Below the pieces are notes generated by a model. The model was given only the letters and a program-made list of their open reading frames with translations. It did not search any database and was not told the DNA's origin. From positions 682,001 to 746,000 of the forward strand of contig NZ_JAMXLX010000001.1 of the NCBI RefSeq assembly GCF_024055605.1: a DNA stretch of 64,000 bases, in the 5' to 3' direction. The translations under genes were made by a program, and so were the position numbers. The number at the start of each line of letters is the position of its first letter. Position 1 is the first letter of the stretch. Source of the DNA: Ciceribacter sichuanensis. Its GTDB lineage: Bacteria; Pseudomonadota; Alphaproteobacteria; Rhizobiales; Rhizobiaceae. Positions 55,568 through 64,000 of the stretch are shown piece by piece.

Positions 55568-56017
55568 TTGGCAGACATTCTTTTCTATCACCTGACGGAA
55601 TCGAAGCTCGAGGACGCCCTTCCGCCGCTTCTTGAAAAGAGCTTGGAACGCGGTTGGCGGGTGGCGGTGCAGACCGCCGATACCGCCCGTCGCGACGCGC
55701 TCGACACCCATCTGTGGACATGGCGTGACGAAAGCTTCCTGCCTCATGCCACCGAGGAAGTCGAGGCACCGGAAAACCAGCCGGTGCTGCTCACCTCGCA
55801 CGACGGCAATCTCAATGGCGCCACCGTGCGCTTTCTGGTGGATGGCGCCGAGCCGCCAGAGGATCTCGATTATGAGCGGGTCGTGTTCGTTTTCGATGGA
55901 CACGACCAGACGCAGCTTGAAGCCGCGCGCGGCCAGTGGAAGCGCCTCAAGACGGAAGGCCATGCCCTGACTTACTGGCAACAGACCAGTGAGGGACGAT
56001 GGGAAAAGAAGGCGTAG
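55568..56017 (+). CDS. holC: DNA polymerase III subunit chi
   Basis: 149 residues from the TTG at 55568, preceded by AGGGCAG; the frame upstream overlaps pepA and lacks homology. LADILFYHLTESKLEDALPP and LEKSLERGWRVAVQTAD, then LWTWRDESFLPH, match HolC. Chi binds SSB and psi at the clamp loader. pepA-holC adjacency is widespread in proteobacteria. The unusual TTG start agrees with N-terminal alignment to the family. Confidence 0.92.
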   Translation: MADILFYHLTESKLEDALPPLLEKSLERGWRVAVQTADTARRDALDTHLWTWRDESFLPHATEEVEAPENQPVLLTSHDGNLNGATVRFLVDGAEPPEDLDYERVVFVFDGHDQTQLEAARGQWKRLKTEGHALTYWQQTSEGRWEKKA

Positions 56018-56228
56018 CACCAGATGCTATTGTTTCTGGTTAATCAGTTATGTCCTTGAACAATAACTCTATAATTATCCAGTTTTGACAATCGTCACCA
56101 TTTTCGGCGAGGGATAGACCAATACTGGTCTTATCCGCCAAAGTCGAACCTTCGATGCTCCGGCTTTATTGTTTTTTGATCGTTTCGAGCGCATTTGCGT
56201 TCTGGGATTTTTATCAAGAAACAATAAG

Positions 56229-57560
56229 ATGATCAAACTTGCATTCTTGCTCATCGGCGGCAGAGCCTTTCGCGATGACTGGTGGGAGCCGGCAGCGCTC
56301 GGCAGCGCCATGATTGCATTGGCCTTTGTCATCGTGGCTGACCTCTCGGACGGCCTGACCATGGTAACGGTCCAGCTCTTCGGCCTGCTCTTTCTTTTTC
56401 AGGGGCTTTTCGGACTGCTGTCGACGGTCACGCGTGAGACCAATGCGGGCCGGTTTGCCGATGGCGTCAAGGCGCTGATCATGCTTGCGGTCGCATTCCT
56501 GATCATCGACACGCCGTTGAAGAGCGACTGGCTGCTGTCGTGGCTGTTTGCCCTCGGCTTTGCCTTTGACGGTCTTTCCCGTTTGGCGACGGTGGTGCTG
56601 GTCCGTTTTCGCCGCTGGGGCGTGGCGGCGCTTGCCAGCGGTCTGGAACTGATGCTCGCCATCATGCTCGTACTGAACTGGCCATTTCCGCAGAGGCTCA
56701 ACGTGCCGTTGTGCATCAGCCTCTTCCTCGCGCTCTCCGGCGCAACGATGATCCATTTCGCCCGTGCGCTGCGGCGGCACGACAGTTCGGTTTCGATCTA
56801 TTCCTTCCCCATGCTGTGCGGCCGTGGCTGGAATGAGGAAACGGCCGTCGTCATGCCGGATGACAGCCCGGATGACGATACCATCCAGAGCATGCGTATC
56901 CTCGTCTGGACACCGACCGGTGCGGCGGAGGTCGAGCCGCGACGTCCCCTTGTCGATCGCTACTTCGCGGTCCTTGACAAGGAGGGCAAGGTTTCCACCG
57001 GCCATGCGGCGGTTGAGATGGGATCCGATCTCTATATCAGCCACTGGCCGGCGGAAGAGATCGAACCGGATCGCGAGGAGATCGTCGATACCCTCTTCGC
57101 CGGGGAGGAAAACGATGTGGCCGGCCTCTTCCAGCCGTCCTACGAACAGGAAAAGATCTGCTGGACGGCTGCCGATGAAGAAGTGGCGTTCACCCGGTTC
57201 CACGCATTGCGGCTGAGAGCGTTCTGGCAAGGTTATCGCCGGCATTCCACCTATAACGTCACCAACCGCAACTGCTCGATAGCCGCGGCAGGAGCGCTTG
57301 AAGCAGCGCTCGAGGGTAGCCTCGACTGCCCGCGGCCGTGGCTGCGTCTCCTGCGACTGCTGGTGACGCCTTCCTTGTGGGAGGCCGCTTACATCCGTTC
57401 GCGGGCGGCGCACCTGTGCTGGACGCCCGGCATGGTGCTCGACTATGCGCGCGCGCTGAAGCGCCTGGTCGAGCCGGAAACCGTGCCGTGGCGTGAAAAG
57501 CTGCTTGCCCATCTGCACCATCTCGGTGCCTCGCTGAAGGCGAGGGACTTCGCCCGATGA
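56229..57560 (+). CDS. HdeD-like membrane domain fused to a possible papain-like domain
   Basis: 443 residues from the ATG at 56229 (weak ribosome site; a TTG 20 codons earlier is possible). Residues ~22-180 contain six hydrophobic helices in the DUF308/HdeD pattern. Residues ~220-443 are soluble; STGHAAVEMGSDLYISHWP (His259) and YNVTNRNCSIAAAGALEAAL (Cys349) resemble the His-then-Cys order of circularly permuted NlpC/P60 or LRAT/YiiX-type papain-like enzymes. This second assignment is from motif order only. It overlaps the following MFS gene by four bases (ATGA), so the two are co-translated. Function unknown. Confidence 0.72.
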   Translation: MIKLAFLLIGGRAFRDDWWEPAALGSAMIALAFVIVADLSDGLTMVTVQLFGLLFLFQGLFGLLSTVTRETNAGRFADGVKALIMLAVAFLIIDTPLKSDWLLSWLFALGFAFDGLSRLATVVLVRFRRWGVAALASGLELMLAIMLVLNWPFPQRLNVPLCISLFLALSGATMIHFARALRRHDSSVSIYSFPMLCGRGWNEETAVVMPDDSPDDDTIQSMRILVWTPTGAAEVEPRRPLVDRYFAVLDKEGKVSTGHAAVEMGSDLYISHWPAEEIEPDREEIVDTLFAGEENDVAGLFQPSYEQEKICWTAADEEVAFTRFHALRLRAFWQGYRRHSTYNVTNRNCSIAAAGALEAALEGSLDCPRPWLRLLRLLVTPSLWEAAYIRSRAAHLCWTPGMVLDYARALKRLVEPETVPWREKLLAHLHHLGASLKARDFAR

Positions 57561-58714
57561 GCGCGACGGATCTGTCCGCCGCCTCTGAAACGGGTACGTT
57601 GATTTCCCGCGTCGCAGTGATCCTGACTGTTGCCATGTTCGGGCTGACCTATTCCCTGAGTGCGCCACTGATTGCACTTGAGATGGTTGCAAGAGGCGCA
57701 AGCCAGAGCCTTGTCGGCGCGAATGCCGCCATGCATGCGATCGGTGTCCTCGTGGTGGCGTTGGTGCTTCCGGGCGTCGTGTCGAAGGTGGGGCCGCGAC
57801 GCCTGATCCTGTTGTCGCTCGTCGTATCCGCGACAGTGCTGGTGGCCATCGCCCTGGTCGATAATATCTGGCTGTGGTTTCCCCTGCGCTTGTTGCTCGG
57901 CATGGCCGCGGAAGCGCTGTTCGTGCTTTCCGAAACCTGGATCAACGCGCTCAGCACGGAGAATACCCGCGCCCGGTTCATGGCCATCTACACGGCGACA
58001 CTTTCGCTGGGACTCGCACTTGGTCCCTTGTTGCTTTCCCTGATCGGATCGCACGGTACGCTGCCGTTCATGGTCGGTGCCGTTATCGCCTTGGCGGCTG
58101 CATCCTTCGTGTTGTTGCCGATGGTGCGGGCGCCTGCTTTCGAAAAGCCGAGTTCCGGCAATCCCCTGCGCTTCCTCCGGCTGGCGCCGGTGGCAATCGG
58201 CGCCATTGTGCTGAATGCAGCCGTCGAGACGGCAGGCCTGTCGTTTTTGGCGCTTTATGCCGTGGGTCTTGGCTGGAATGCCGATGACGCCGCGCAACTG
58301 ATGTTCGTGATGATGGGCGGAGCGATCCTGCTGCAGCTGCCGATCGGCTGGCTCGGCGATATGTTCGACCGCCGCAAGCTGGTGCTTGGCTGCGCGCTGG
58401 TGGCTGCAGCCGGTGCCGCGCTGTGGCCCTGGGCCTTGGCTTACCCGTTTGCCACCTATGCGCTGCTGTTCGTCTGGGGCGGTGTTTTCGTCGGTATCTA
58501 CACGCTGACGCTGACGATCATCGGCAGCCGGTTTTCGGGCGGAGATCTCGTCGGCATCTATGCCCTCATGGGGCTGGCATGGGGTGCCGGCGCGCTGGTC
58601 GGACCGCTTGCGGCCGGTGTATCGCTTCAGATCGGCACGCACGGCCTGCCTGTCTTCACCGCCATCGCCTGCCTCGCTTTCGCGTTTGTCGTGGCATTGC
58701 GCCGGGAGGGATGA
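57557..58714 (+). CDS. MFS transporter, YcaD-like
   Basis: 385 residues, 12 hydrophobic helices. ALFVLSETWINALSTENTRAR (near residue 115-135) is the marker of the YcaD branch of MFS carriers, and WLGDMFDRRKLVLG is the second-half loop. An inner-membrane transporter of unknown substrate. Its ATG overlaps the stop of the HdeD/papain-like gene, which suggests a functional link. It converges on the polysaccharide-deacetylase gene 46 bp further on. Confidence 0.87.
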   Translation: MSATDLSAASETGTLISRVAVILTVAMFGLTYSLSAPLIALEMVARGASQSLVGANAAMHAIGVLVVALVLPGVVSKVGPRRLILLSLVVSATVLVAIALVDNIWLWFPLRLLLGMAAEALFVLSETWINALSTENTRARFMAIYTATLSLGLALGPLLLSLIGSHGTLPFMVGAVIALAAASFVLLPMVRAPAFEKPSSGNPLRFLRLAPVAIGAIVLNAAVETAGLSFLALYAVGLGWNADDAAQLMFVMMGGAILLQLPIGWLGDMFDRRKLVLGCALVAAAGAALWPWALAYPFATYALLFVWGGVFVGIYTLTLTIIGSRFSGGDLVGIYALMGLAWGAGALVGPLAAGVSLQIGTHGLPVFTAIACLAFAFVVALRREG

Positions 58715-58760
58715 CGGGAAGGGCGTCCGCTGGAAAGTGTCCGGCGGGACGGCGTCTGTG

Positions 58761-59606
58761 TCAGTCGGCGGACGCCAACAACATTGTTTTTTTGCGCTCG
58801 TGGCGCAGCGTCACGACCTTGTAACCCTCGGCCTTCAGGCGATCGAGCAGCATCGGCAGCATGACAGCGGTGCGCAGGTGCAGGTCGTGCATCAGGATGA
58901 TGCCGCGCCCGCGCCGGTGCAGGGTCTCCATCGTGCGCTCGACGATCTCGGAGGGGGCCGATTTGAAATAGTCCTTGCTGTCGATGGCGACGTCGAGAAC
59001 GACGACGCTACGCTGCGCCATGCGGGTGCGCAGGCTTTTCGAATCGGACAGGTAGGGGAAGCGGAAAAATGCCGGATCGACGCCGGTGCCGGTCTTTACC
59101 GCCAGTTCCCCCTTGGTGATGTCGGTCATGGCCTGATCGAAGCTCAGCTTGTGCAGATCGGCATGGCTCCATGTATGGCTTCCGATGGAGTGGCCGGCAT
59201 CGGCAACCTTGCGGGCGATGGCCGGATGCGCCTTGGCCATCTCGCCAACCATCAGGAACGTTGCCTTCACGTCATAGCGAGCCAGCGTGTCGAGGATGCT
59301 TTCGGTGCGACCGGGAACCGGGCCGTCATCGAAGGTCAGGGCGACTTCCTTCGGTCCGAGCTTGATGTCCTGTATCGATTCGACTTCCAGCGTGCGACCT
59401 GCCAGCCCGCTCTTGGGCCGGTTTGGCTTGAACCACTCCGCAGGCTCCATGGGAACGCGTTCGCCGGCGGAAAGCGGCTTGCCCGCGGGGTTTTCCGGAG
59501 AGGCGACAAAGGCCGTCTTGGCTGACGGCCTTTCCGTCTTGGTGGAGGTGCAAGAAGCCAGGGACAAGGCAAGCAGGGCGCTCGCCGCAACGCGTAAAGA
59601 AAGCAT
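58761..59606 (-). CDS. Polysaccharide deacetylase family lipoprotein
   Basis: 281 residues from the ATG at 59606; a GTG three codons earlier is possible. A lipoprotein signal ends LASC with Cys19 as the lipidated residue, and 20-80 is a polar linker. The NodB homology domain has LTFDDGP (Asp93, Asp94), HSIGSHTWSH (His144 and His148 as zinc ligands) and RFPY near 182. It would deacetylate or hydrolyse an N-acetylated polysaccharide at the envelope, for example an exopolysaccharide or peptidoglycan. Substrate not readable. Monocistronic, convergent with the MFS gene. Confidence 0.88.
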   Translation of the reverse strand: MLSLRVAASALLALSLASCTSTKTERPSAKTAFVASPENPAGKPLSAGERVPMEPAEWFKPNRPKSGLAGRTLEVESIQDIKLGPKEVALTFDDGPVPGRTESILDTLARYDVKATFLMVGEMAKAHPAIARKVADAGHSIGSHTWSHADLHKLSFDQAMTDITKGELAVKTGTGVDPAFFRFPYLSDSKSLRTRMAQRSVVVLDVAIDSKDYFKSAPSEIVERTMETLHRRGRGIILMHDLHLRTAVMLPMLLDRLKAEGYKVVTLRHERKKTMLLASAD

Positions 59607-59707
59607 GAATGCCACTCGAACGGAAAATGATTCGAGTGAAGTTTTATGCAGTTATGGTTAACGGTCGGTTTCCGGTCGACCCGAGAACCTGCCGGATGGA
59701 CGGCGGA

Positions 59708-61594
59708 TCAGCCCGCCATCCCATCCTCGTATTCGGCGGAAAGCTCCAGCCACTGCTCTTCGGCGGCCGAGAGCTTGGCGGCAGCCTCGCCGCGCTGCTT
59801 GGCTTTTTCCGCAGCCTTCGCCGGGCTTTTTTCGTAAAGGGCGGGATCTGCAAGTTCCGCATCAAGCGCCTGAATCAAAGTCTCCAGCTTTTTCGTCAGG
59901 GACTCGATTTCATTGATCTTTTTCTTCAGCGGCGCGAGTGAGGCGCGCTTGTCGGCGGCGGCCTTGCGCTGGTCGGCCTTGTTTACCTGGATGGCGGCGT
60001 CAGTCTTCTCCCGGTCGTCCGTCTTGCGGGCGGAAGAGACGACGAGGCTGCGATAATCCTCCATGTCGCCATCGAAGACGCTGACGGTGCCGTTGTTGAC
60101 GAGCCAGAGGCGGTCGACGGTCGCCTCGATCAGATGACGGTCGTGGGCGATCAGGATCACGGCGCCGTTATAGTCGTTGAGCGCCTCGATCAGCGCGCGA
60201 CGGCTGTCGATGTCGAGATGGTTGGTCGGTTCGTCGAGGATCAGAAGGTTCGGCGCGTGGAAGGCGGAAAGCCCCATCAGCAGACGCGCCTTTTCGCCAC
60301 CCGAAAGATCCTTGGCGGCGGTTGCCATCTTTTCGGTCGCTAGACCCATCTGTGCGACGCGGGCGCGAACCTGCGCTTCGCCCGCAAGCGGCATCAGCCG
60401 GCGCACGTGGTCAACCGGCGTCTCGTTGGGCACGAGATCGTCCAACTGGTGCTGTGCGAAGAAGCCGACGGAAAGGTTGGGCGCGAGCTTCATCTCGCCG
60501 GCCTGAAGGTTGAGCCGTCCTGCGATCAGCTTGGCGAAGGTGGACTTGCCGTTACCGTTCGAGCCGAGCAGGGCGATCCGGTCGTCGGCGTCAATACGCA
60601 GGTTGATGCCCTTGAGGATGGACTTGCCGGGCTCGTAGCCGACGGCACCGCCGCTGATGGCGATGATCGGGGAGGCCGGCTGCTTCTCGGGTTCCGGAAA
60701 GGTGATCGGCTGGACATGGTCCTCGATCACGGCCGCAACCGTTCCCATGCGTTCCAGCGCCTTGATGCGGCTCTGGGCTTGCCGTGCCTTCGAAGCTTTA
60801 TAGCGGAAACGATCGATGTAGCTCTGCAGATGCTTGCGGGCCGCGTCGCTCTTGACCTTGGCCTTCATCTGCAATTCGTCAGCTTCCGCCTTCTGCCGCT
60901 CGAACTGGTCATAGCCGCCGCGATAGAAGGTCAGCTTCTTCTGGTCGAGATGGATGATCGCGTTGACGGCGGTGTTCAGGAGGTCGCGGTCGTGGCTGAT
61001 AATGATGACGGTGTGCGGATAACGCCGGACATAGTCCTCAAGCCAGAGCGTGCCTTCGAGGTCGAGATAGTTGGTCGGTTCGTCGAGCAGCAGCAGGTCC
61101 GGTTCGGAAAACAGCACGGCCGCCAGCGCCACGCGCATGCGCCAGCCGCCGGAGAACGAGGAGGCCGGGCGAAGCTGTGCCTCATGGTCGAAGCCGAGGC
61201 CTGCGAGAATGGTGGCCGCGCGCGCTTCCGCCGAATGCGCGCCGATGTCGGCGAGACGGGTCTGGATCTCCGCGATGCGGTGCGGATCGGTTGCGGTCTC
61301 CGCCTCCTTCAAAAGAGCGGCGCGTTCCTTGTCGGCGGCCAGCACGATCTCGATCAGCGGCTGTTCGGTGCCGGGGGCCTCCTGAGCCACCTGGCCGATC
61401 CGCGCATTCCTAGGGATGGTGATCGTCCCCGTCTCGGAGGCGAGGTCGCCTGTGATGATCTTGAAGAGCGTCGACTTGCCCGCGCCGTTGCGTCCCACAA
61501 GTCCCGCCTTCGTGCCTTCCGGCAGCGAGATGCTGGCATGGTCGATGAGCAGGCGGCCGGCGATGCGGGCGGAGATATCGGTGATCGTAATCAT
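59708..61594 (-). CDS. ABC-F family ATPase (translation factor/Uup-YheS group)
   Basis: 628 residues from the ATG at 61594. Two ABC domains without membrane segments: Walker A GLVGRNGAGKST (~31-42) and LLGSNGNGKSTFA (~340), signatures FSGGWRMRVALA and LSGGEKARLLM, with Walker B LLLDEPTNYLD and LILDEPTNHLD. A linker rich in Lys and Arg joins them, and a coiled C-terminal part (~545-625, many Lys/Ala/Glu) is typical of Uup/YheS. ABC-F proteins act on the ribosome E-site or on DNA structures. The frame upstream of 61594 is not conserved. Confidence 0.93.
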   Translation of the reverse strand: MITITDISARIAGRLLIDHASISLPEGTKAGLVGRNGAGKSTLFKIITGDLASETGTITIPRNARIGQVAQEAPGTEQPLIEIVLAADKERAALLKEAETATDPHRIAEIQTRLADIGAHSAEARAATILAGLGFDHEAQLRPASSFSGGWRMRVALAAVLFSEPDLLLLDEPTNYLDLEGTLWLEDYVRRYPHTVIIISHDRDLLNTAVNAIIHLDQKKLTFYRGGYDQFERQKAEADELQMKAKVKSDAARKHLQSYIDRFRYKASKARQAQSRIKALERMGTVAAVIEDHVQPITFPEPEKQPASPIIAISGGAVGYEPGKSILKGINLRIDADDRIALLGSNGNGKSTFAKLIAGRLNLQAGEMKLAPNLSVGFFAQHQLDDLVPNETPVDHVRRLMPLAGEAQVRARVAQMGLATEKMATAAKDLSGGEKARLLMGLSAFHAPNLLILDEPTNHLDIDSRRALIEALNDYNGAVILIAHDRHLIEATVDRLWLVNNGTVSVFDGDMEDYRSLVVSSARKTDDREKTDAAIQVNKADQRKAAADKRASLAPLKKKINEIESLTKKLETLIQALDAELADPALYEKSPAKAAEKAKQRGEAAAKLSAAEEQWLELSAEYEDGMAG

Positions 61595-61718
61595 GTCTTG
61601 GCTTTTGGCCGAACTGCCGGCCAAAGGCAAGAAGCGGCCGCCGGGCTGCGAAGGGTTTCGCGGCAATCAGGCGGCCAGCGGTGGCACCGGCGCAACATCG
61701 ATACGCCGGCAAGCGTGG

Positions 61719-62819
61719 TCAGGCGACGTTACGCCCCAGGCTGCGCGGGCGTTCCGAGCCGTAACCGGCGATAGGATGGCGAGGGGTGGTGCGGGCAGTC
61801 GCAAGCGCGGACTGGGCATGAGCGATCAGCTCGCTCGGTGTTGTCGTATCGGCGGTCATCGCATAGCCGATCGAAAGGCCGAGGGTGCCCTGGCTGCGGC
61901 CTTGCTCGGTAGCGAAGATCAGATTGTTCTCGACAGCCGTCCGAAGCCGCTCGGCAATCGCCTGAGCCTCGGTTGCGCCGACGTCGCTGAAGAGGAAGGC
62001 GAAGTCATCGCCCTCGATGCGCGCGACGAAATCATGCTTCTTGATCGTCTTGCGGAAAACGGCGGCCAGCCGCCTGAGCAGCTTGTTGCCGGCTTCATCG
62101 CCGAACTGCCGGTTGATTTCCTTGAAATTGTCGATGTCCACCAGCAGCATGGCCGTTCCAAACGGCGCGCTGTCTCGGTCGTAGAGGTCTTCCAGCCGGT
62201 TCATGAAGGCGATGCGGTTGGGCAACTCGGTCAGCCGGTCGGTCAGCACCATGGCGCGGGCGGCTTCCGCCGTGCGCTCGGCGGCCTCGATTTGCGCCAG
62301 TCCCGTCTTGAGCTTCAGTTTGATCTCGGCCTCATCGCGGATGAGATCGCGCGCAGCCGAATCCAGGAAATCGAGTTCCTCCATGATTTCGGAGAGCCCT
62401 CGGGTCTCGTCCTCGCGGATCGACTTGACGATGGATTCCAGTGCGCGGGTGAAGGTCTGCTTGCGTATGAGGCCGAACGATACCTGTTCGGCGAGACGTT
62501 TCAACGCTGCCGTTGCTTCGGACTGAACATGCTCGTCGGCAAGGCCGCAATGGCTGACCAGACGGTGCTTCAGGCCCAGATGGTCCAGTGCGATCTGGCT
62601 GGGCTGTGCCCCGAGAGCGAGGAGGTCGCGGGCGACTTCCGCATTGCGGCTCACCATGGCCTCATAGACGAGTTCGAAATTGCGCGGCAGCCCGGCAATC
62701 TGGTGCTTGGCCATGAAAGCCGTGATCTTCTGCAGGTTGTCCTGGGCGACGGGCGGCTTCTGCTGCTGCGCGTTCAGCGGCTGGATGTGCTGATGGCTGG
62801 CATTGGCATCGGACTGCAT
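61719..62819 (-). CDS. GGDEF-domain protein with altered active-site motif
   Basis: 366 residues from the ATG at 62819, which follows GGGGGAAG; an ATG at 62906 would add 29 low-complexity residues. No membrane helix. Residues ~20-180 form a helical domain of unknown type with Ala/Leu-rich coiled segments. The GGDEF domain starts at LTDRLTELPNRIAFMNRL; the motif reads EGDDF in place of GG(D/E)EF, and the inhibitory site KKHD in place of RxxD. Synthesis of cyclic di-GMP may be lost or weak, and the domain may instead bind GTP. LLVDIDNFKEINRQFGDEAG keeps the metal-binding Asp. It is downstream of dinB-type gene on the same strand. Confidence 0.85.
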   Translation of the reverse strand: MQSDANASHQHIQPLNAQQQKPPVAQDNLQKITAFMAKHQIAGLPRNFELVYEAMVSRNAEVARDLLALGAQPSQIALDHLGLKHRLVSHCGLADEHVQSEATAALKRLAEQVSFGLIRKQTFTRALESIVKSIREDETRGLSEIMEELDFLDSAARDLIRDEAEIKLKLKTGLAQIEAAERTAEAARAMVLTDRLTELPNRIAFMNRLEDLYDRDSAPFGTAMLLVDIDNFKEINRQFGDEAGNKLLRRLAAVFRKTIKKHDFVARIEGDDFAFLFSDVGATEAQAIAERLRTAVENNLIFATEQGRSQGTLGLSIGYAMTADTTTPSELIAHAQSALATARTTPRHPIAGYGSERPRSLGRNVA

Positions 62820-63014
62820 GGCTCTTCCCCCGCCGGATGTGTTCCGGTCTTTCTGCGCGATGAATGTCGTTCGTTTGTTGGGCGCACCATCCGCGAGAGA
62901 GTTCATGATTCCGTTAAGTACGGAGGATCTGAACCCGCCCCGCCTGACTTTCCGCGGAGCAGGGTTAATGCCAGATTGCTGAAGTAGCGGACGCGTCTCC
63001 CCAATAGCCGGGTG

Positions 63015-63524
63015 CTACAGCCACCGTTCGCCTTCGAGGCGCTGAAAGGCGATGAGATCGAGCGAAAGGCTGGGTTTGCCGAGGACTGTGAGGCACATGT
63101 GAGCCTGTCCGCGATGGTGCGTCTGGTGGTTGAAAAAATGCGATATCGCAGGCCCGAACCGATGGGTGATCGGCTTCGGTATCGTGATCGGCGTATAGCT
63201 GATCGACCCGCGAATGGCATCTTCCGTCAGGCCGTCGATCCACTCCAGAATGCGGCGGTCTTCGGAGACACGCGCCACTTCAAGCTCGGGGAAAGTCGTG
63301 TACGGCCTCTCGTTCAGCGCCGAGTGAACAGGCCCTTCGCCGGTGAAGCGCCGGAGCCACACGCGATCCGCAACGAGGATATGGCTGAGTGTTCCGAACA
63401 GCGAACCGAAGAAGGCCCCGCAGTCGCGATTCAATTCCTCCGGCGTCAGATCCCTTGCGGCAGCGTAGACGGCATTGTTGGCCCACTGGTTATAGGCCGC
63501 GAACATCTTGAACGTATCCAGCAT
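63015..63524 (-). CDS. DinB family protein
   Basis: 169 residues. Four-helix bundle of the DinB/YfiT superfamily; metal ligands are His48 (LFGTLSHILVAD) and His133/His137 in FFNHQTHHRGQAH. Members include bacillithiol- or mycothiol-dependent S-transferases and stress-induced proteins of unknown function. The ATG at 63524 gives the typical start FKMFAAYNQWANNAV. Transcribed toward the GGDEF gene and divergent from the GST gene. Reaction unknown. Confidence 0.87.
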   Translation of the reverse strand: MLDTFKMFAAYNQWANNAVYAAARDLTPEELNRDCGAFFGSLFGTLSHILVADRVWLRRFTGEGPVHSALNERPYTTFPELEVARVSEDRRILEWIDGLTEDAIRGSISYTPITIPKPITHRFGPAISHFFNHQTHHRGQAHMCLTVLGKPSLSLDLIAFQRLEGERWL

Positions 63525-63667
63525 ATGGAAATCGTCTCCTTCCCTTAACGCATGACCCTAGCGCGATATTGCGACAAAGGGGCTTATGAAACCCATTAAA
63601 TATAATGATTTGATCGACCGAGAACCGGCATGCATCGTATGGTCGGAACGATAACAAAGGAGAAGAC

Positions 63668-64000
63668 ATGTCCATCACGCTTTATTCCCTTTGCGGAGCA
63701 GACGTCGCCCGCCCGTTCTCTCCCCATTGCTGGAAGACGGTCATGGCGCTTCGCCACAAGGGGCTTTCCTTCTCGGAAAGGCCGCTTGCCTTCACCGCGA
63801 TCCCGGCGGCCGAGAGCGGCTTTTCGAAGACAGTTCCGATCCTGAGGGATGGCGACCGTCTTGTCTCCGACAGCTTCCAGATTGCGCTCTATCTCGAAGA
63901 CGCCTATCCGGATGCGCCGACGCTTTTCGGCGGCGAAGGCGGCCAGGCCATGGCCCGCTTCGTCGAGGCCTATTCCCAGACCACCATTCATCCCGTCGTC
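63668..64000 (+). CDS. Glutathione S-transferase family protein, N-terminal part
   Basis: 111 codons are visible from the ATG at 63668 (AAAGGAGAAG lies seven bases upstream); the gene runs off the window with no stop. The N-terminal thioredoxin-like fold is recognisable: LYSLCGADVARPFSPHCWKT, VPILRDGDRLVSDSF with the cis-Pro and Ser-Asp/Asp-Ser glutathione-binding motif (DS near residues 77-79), then IALYLEDAYPDAPTLFGG leading to the helical domain. Cytosolic; conjugation or reductase activity inferred at family level. Confidence 0.85.
   Translation, partial: MSITLYSLCGADVARPFSPHCWKTVMALRHKGLSFSERPLAFTAIPAAESGFSKTVPILRDGDRLVSDSFQIALYLEDAYPDAPTLFGGEGGQAMARFVEAYSQTTIHPVV

Noticed and set aside
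56214-58642. Long minus-strand frames (495 and 399 codons) opposite the HdeD-like and MFS genes
   Set aside because: Composition is Arg/Gln/His-rich with no recognisable domain, while the plus-strand frames encode clear membrane proteins linked by ATGA.
60407-62987. Long plus-strand frames opposite the ABC-F ATPase and GGDEF genes
   Set aside because: They mirror well-supported coding sequence and have no family motifs.

Overview
The window is high-GC, gene-dense DNA from an alphaproteobacterium. It is very probably a member of Rhizobiaceae (Rhizobium/Agrobacterium type). That placement is inferred from gene order (fabD-fabG-acpP-fabF-mltG-yicC-gmk; lptF-lptG-lptD-surA-pdxA-rsmA; rpsF-rpsR-rplI-dnaB-alr-radA-cvpA-purF), from Rhizobiales-style palindromic intergenic repeats and from overall protein character. 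No rRNA, tRNA, CRISPR array, insertion sequence or prophage was recognised. Both ends are cut through genes: a diguanylate cyclase at the left and a glutathione S-transferase at the right.

Layout. 1-7 kb: end of a GGDEF protein, an Atm1-type ABC exporter, a LysM/Ig-like cell-envelope protein, a LOG-family phosphoribohydrolase, a RarD permease and a PIMT-like methyltransferase. 7-12 kb: a divergent LysR/MFS pair, an aldo-keto reductase and citramalate synthase (cimA), followed by a RIME-like inverted repeat. 12-16 kb: a tightly packed minus-strand operon, cysS-VOC-GFA-(39-aa membrane protein)-GFA-pip, with overlapping stop/start codons. 16-20 kb: a secreted hypothetical protein, a membrane diguanylate cyclase, a GH25 lysozyme and an EamA permease. 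20-36 kb: a conserved backbone block read on the minus strand (SDR, purF, cvpA, radA, alr, dnaB, rplI, DUF2232, rpsR, rpsF). Two accessory cassettes interrupt it: araC/glxA-like/rhodanese between alr and dnaB, and a marR-MFS-hlyD efflux operon between dnaB and rplI. 36-38.5 kb: an RTX-like protein and a Tas-like aldo-keto reductase.

38.7-45.3 kb is the plus-strand fatty-acid synthesis cluster with mltG, yicC and gmk. 45.3-53 kb is the minus-strand outer-membrane biogenesis cluster lptF-lptG-lptD-surA-pdxA-rsmA, followed at 53-54 kb by a PAP2 phosphatase. 54-58.7 kb holds pepA and holC, then a membrane protein fused to a possible papain-like peptidase domain and overlapping a YcaD-like MFS gene. 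58.7-64 kb holds a polysaccharide-deacetylase lipoprotein, an ABC-F ATPase, a GGDEF protein with a degenerate active-site motif, a DinB-family protein and the truncated GST.

Most of the window is housekeeping and conserved. The least ordinary items are: the HdeD-like/permuted-papain fusion; the RTX protein with a strict 19-residue period; the tandem GFA pair flanking a tiny membrane protein; the marR promoter with an embedded near-perfect dyad; a consensus DnaA box next to dnaB; and two enzymes whose signature motifs are altered (EGDDF in place of GGDEF; SGE in place of PSGH). No clearly new multi-gene system could be demonstrated from sequence alone.
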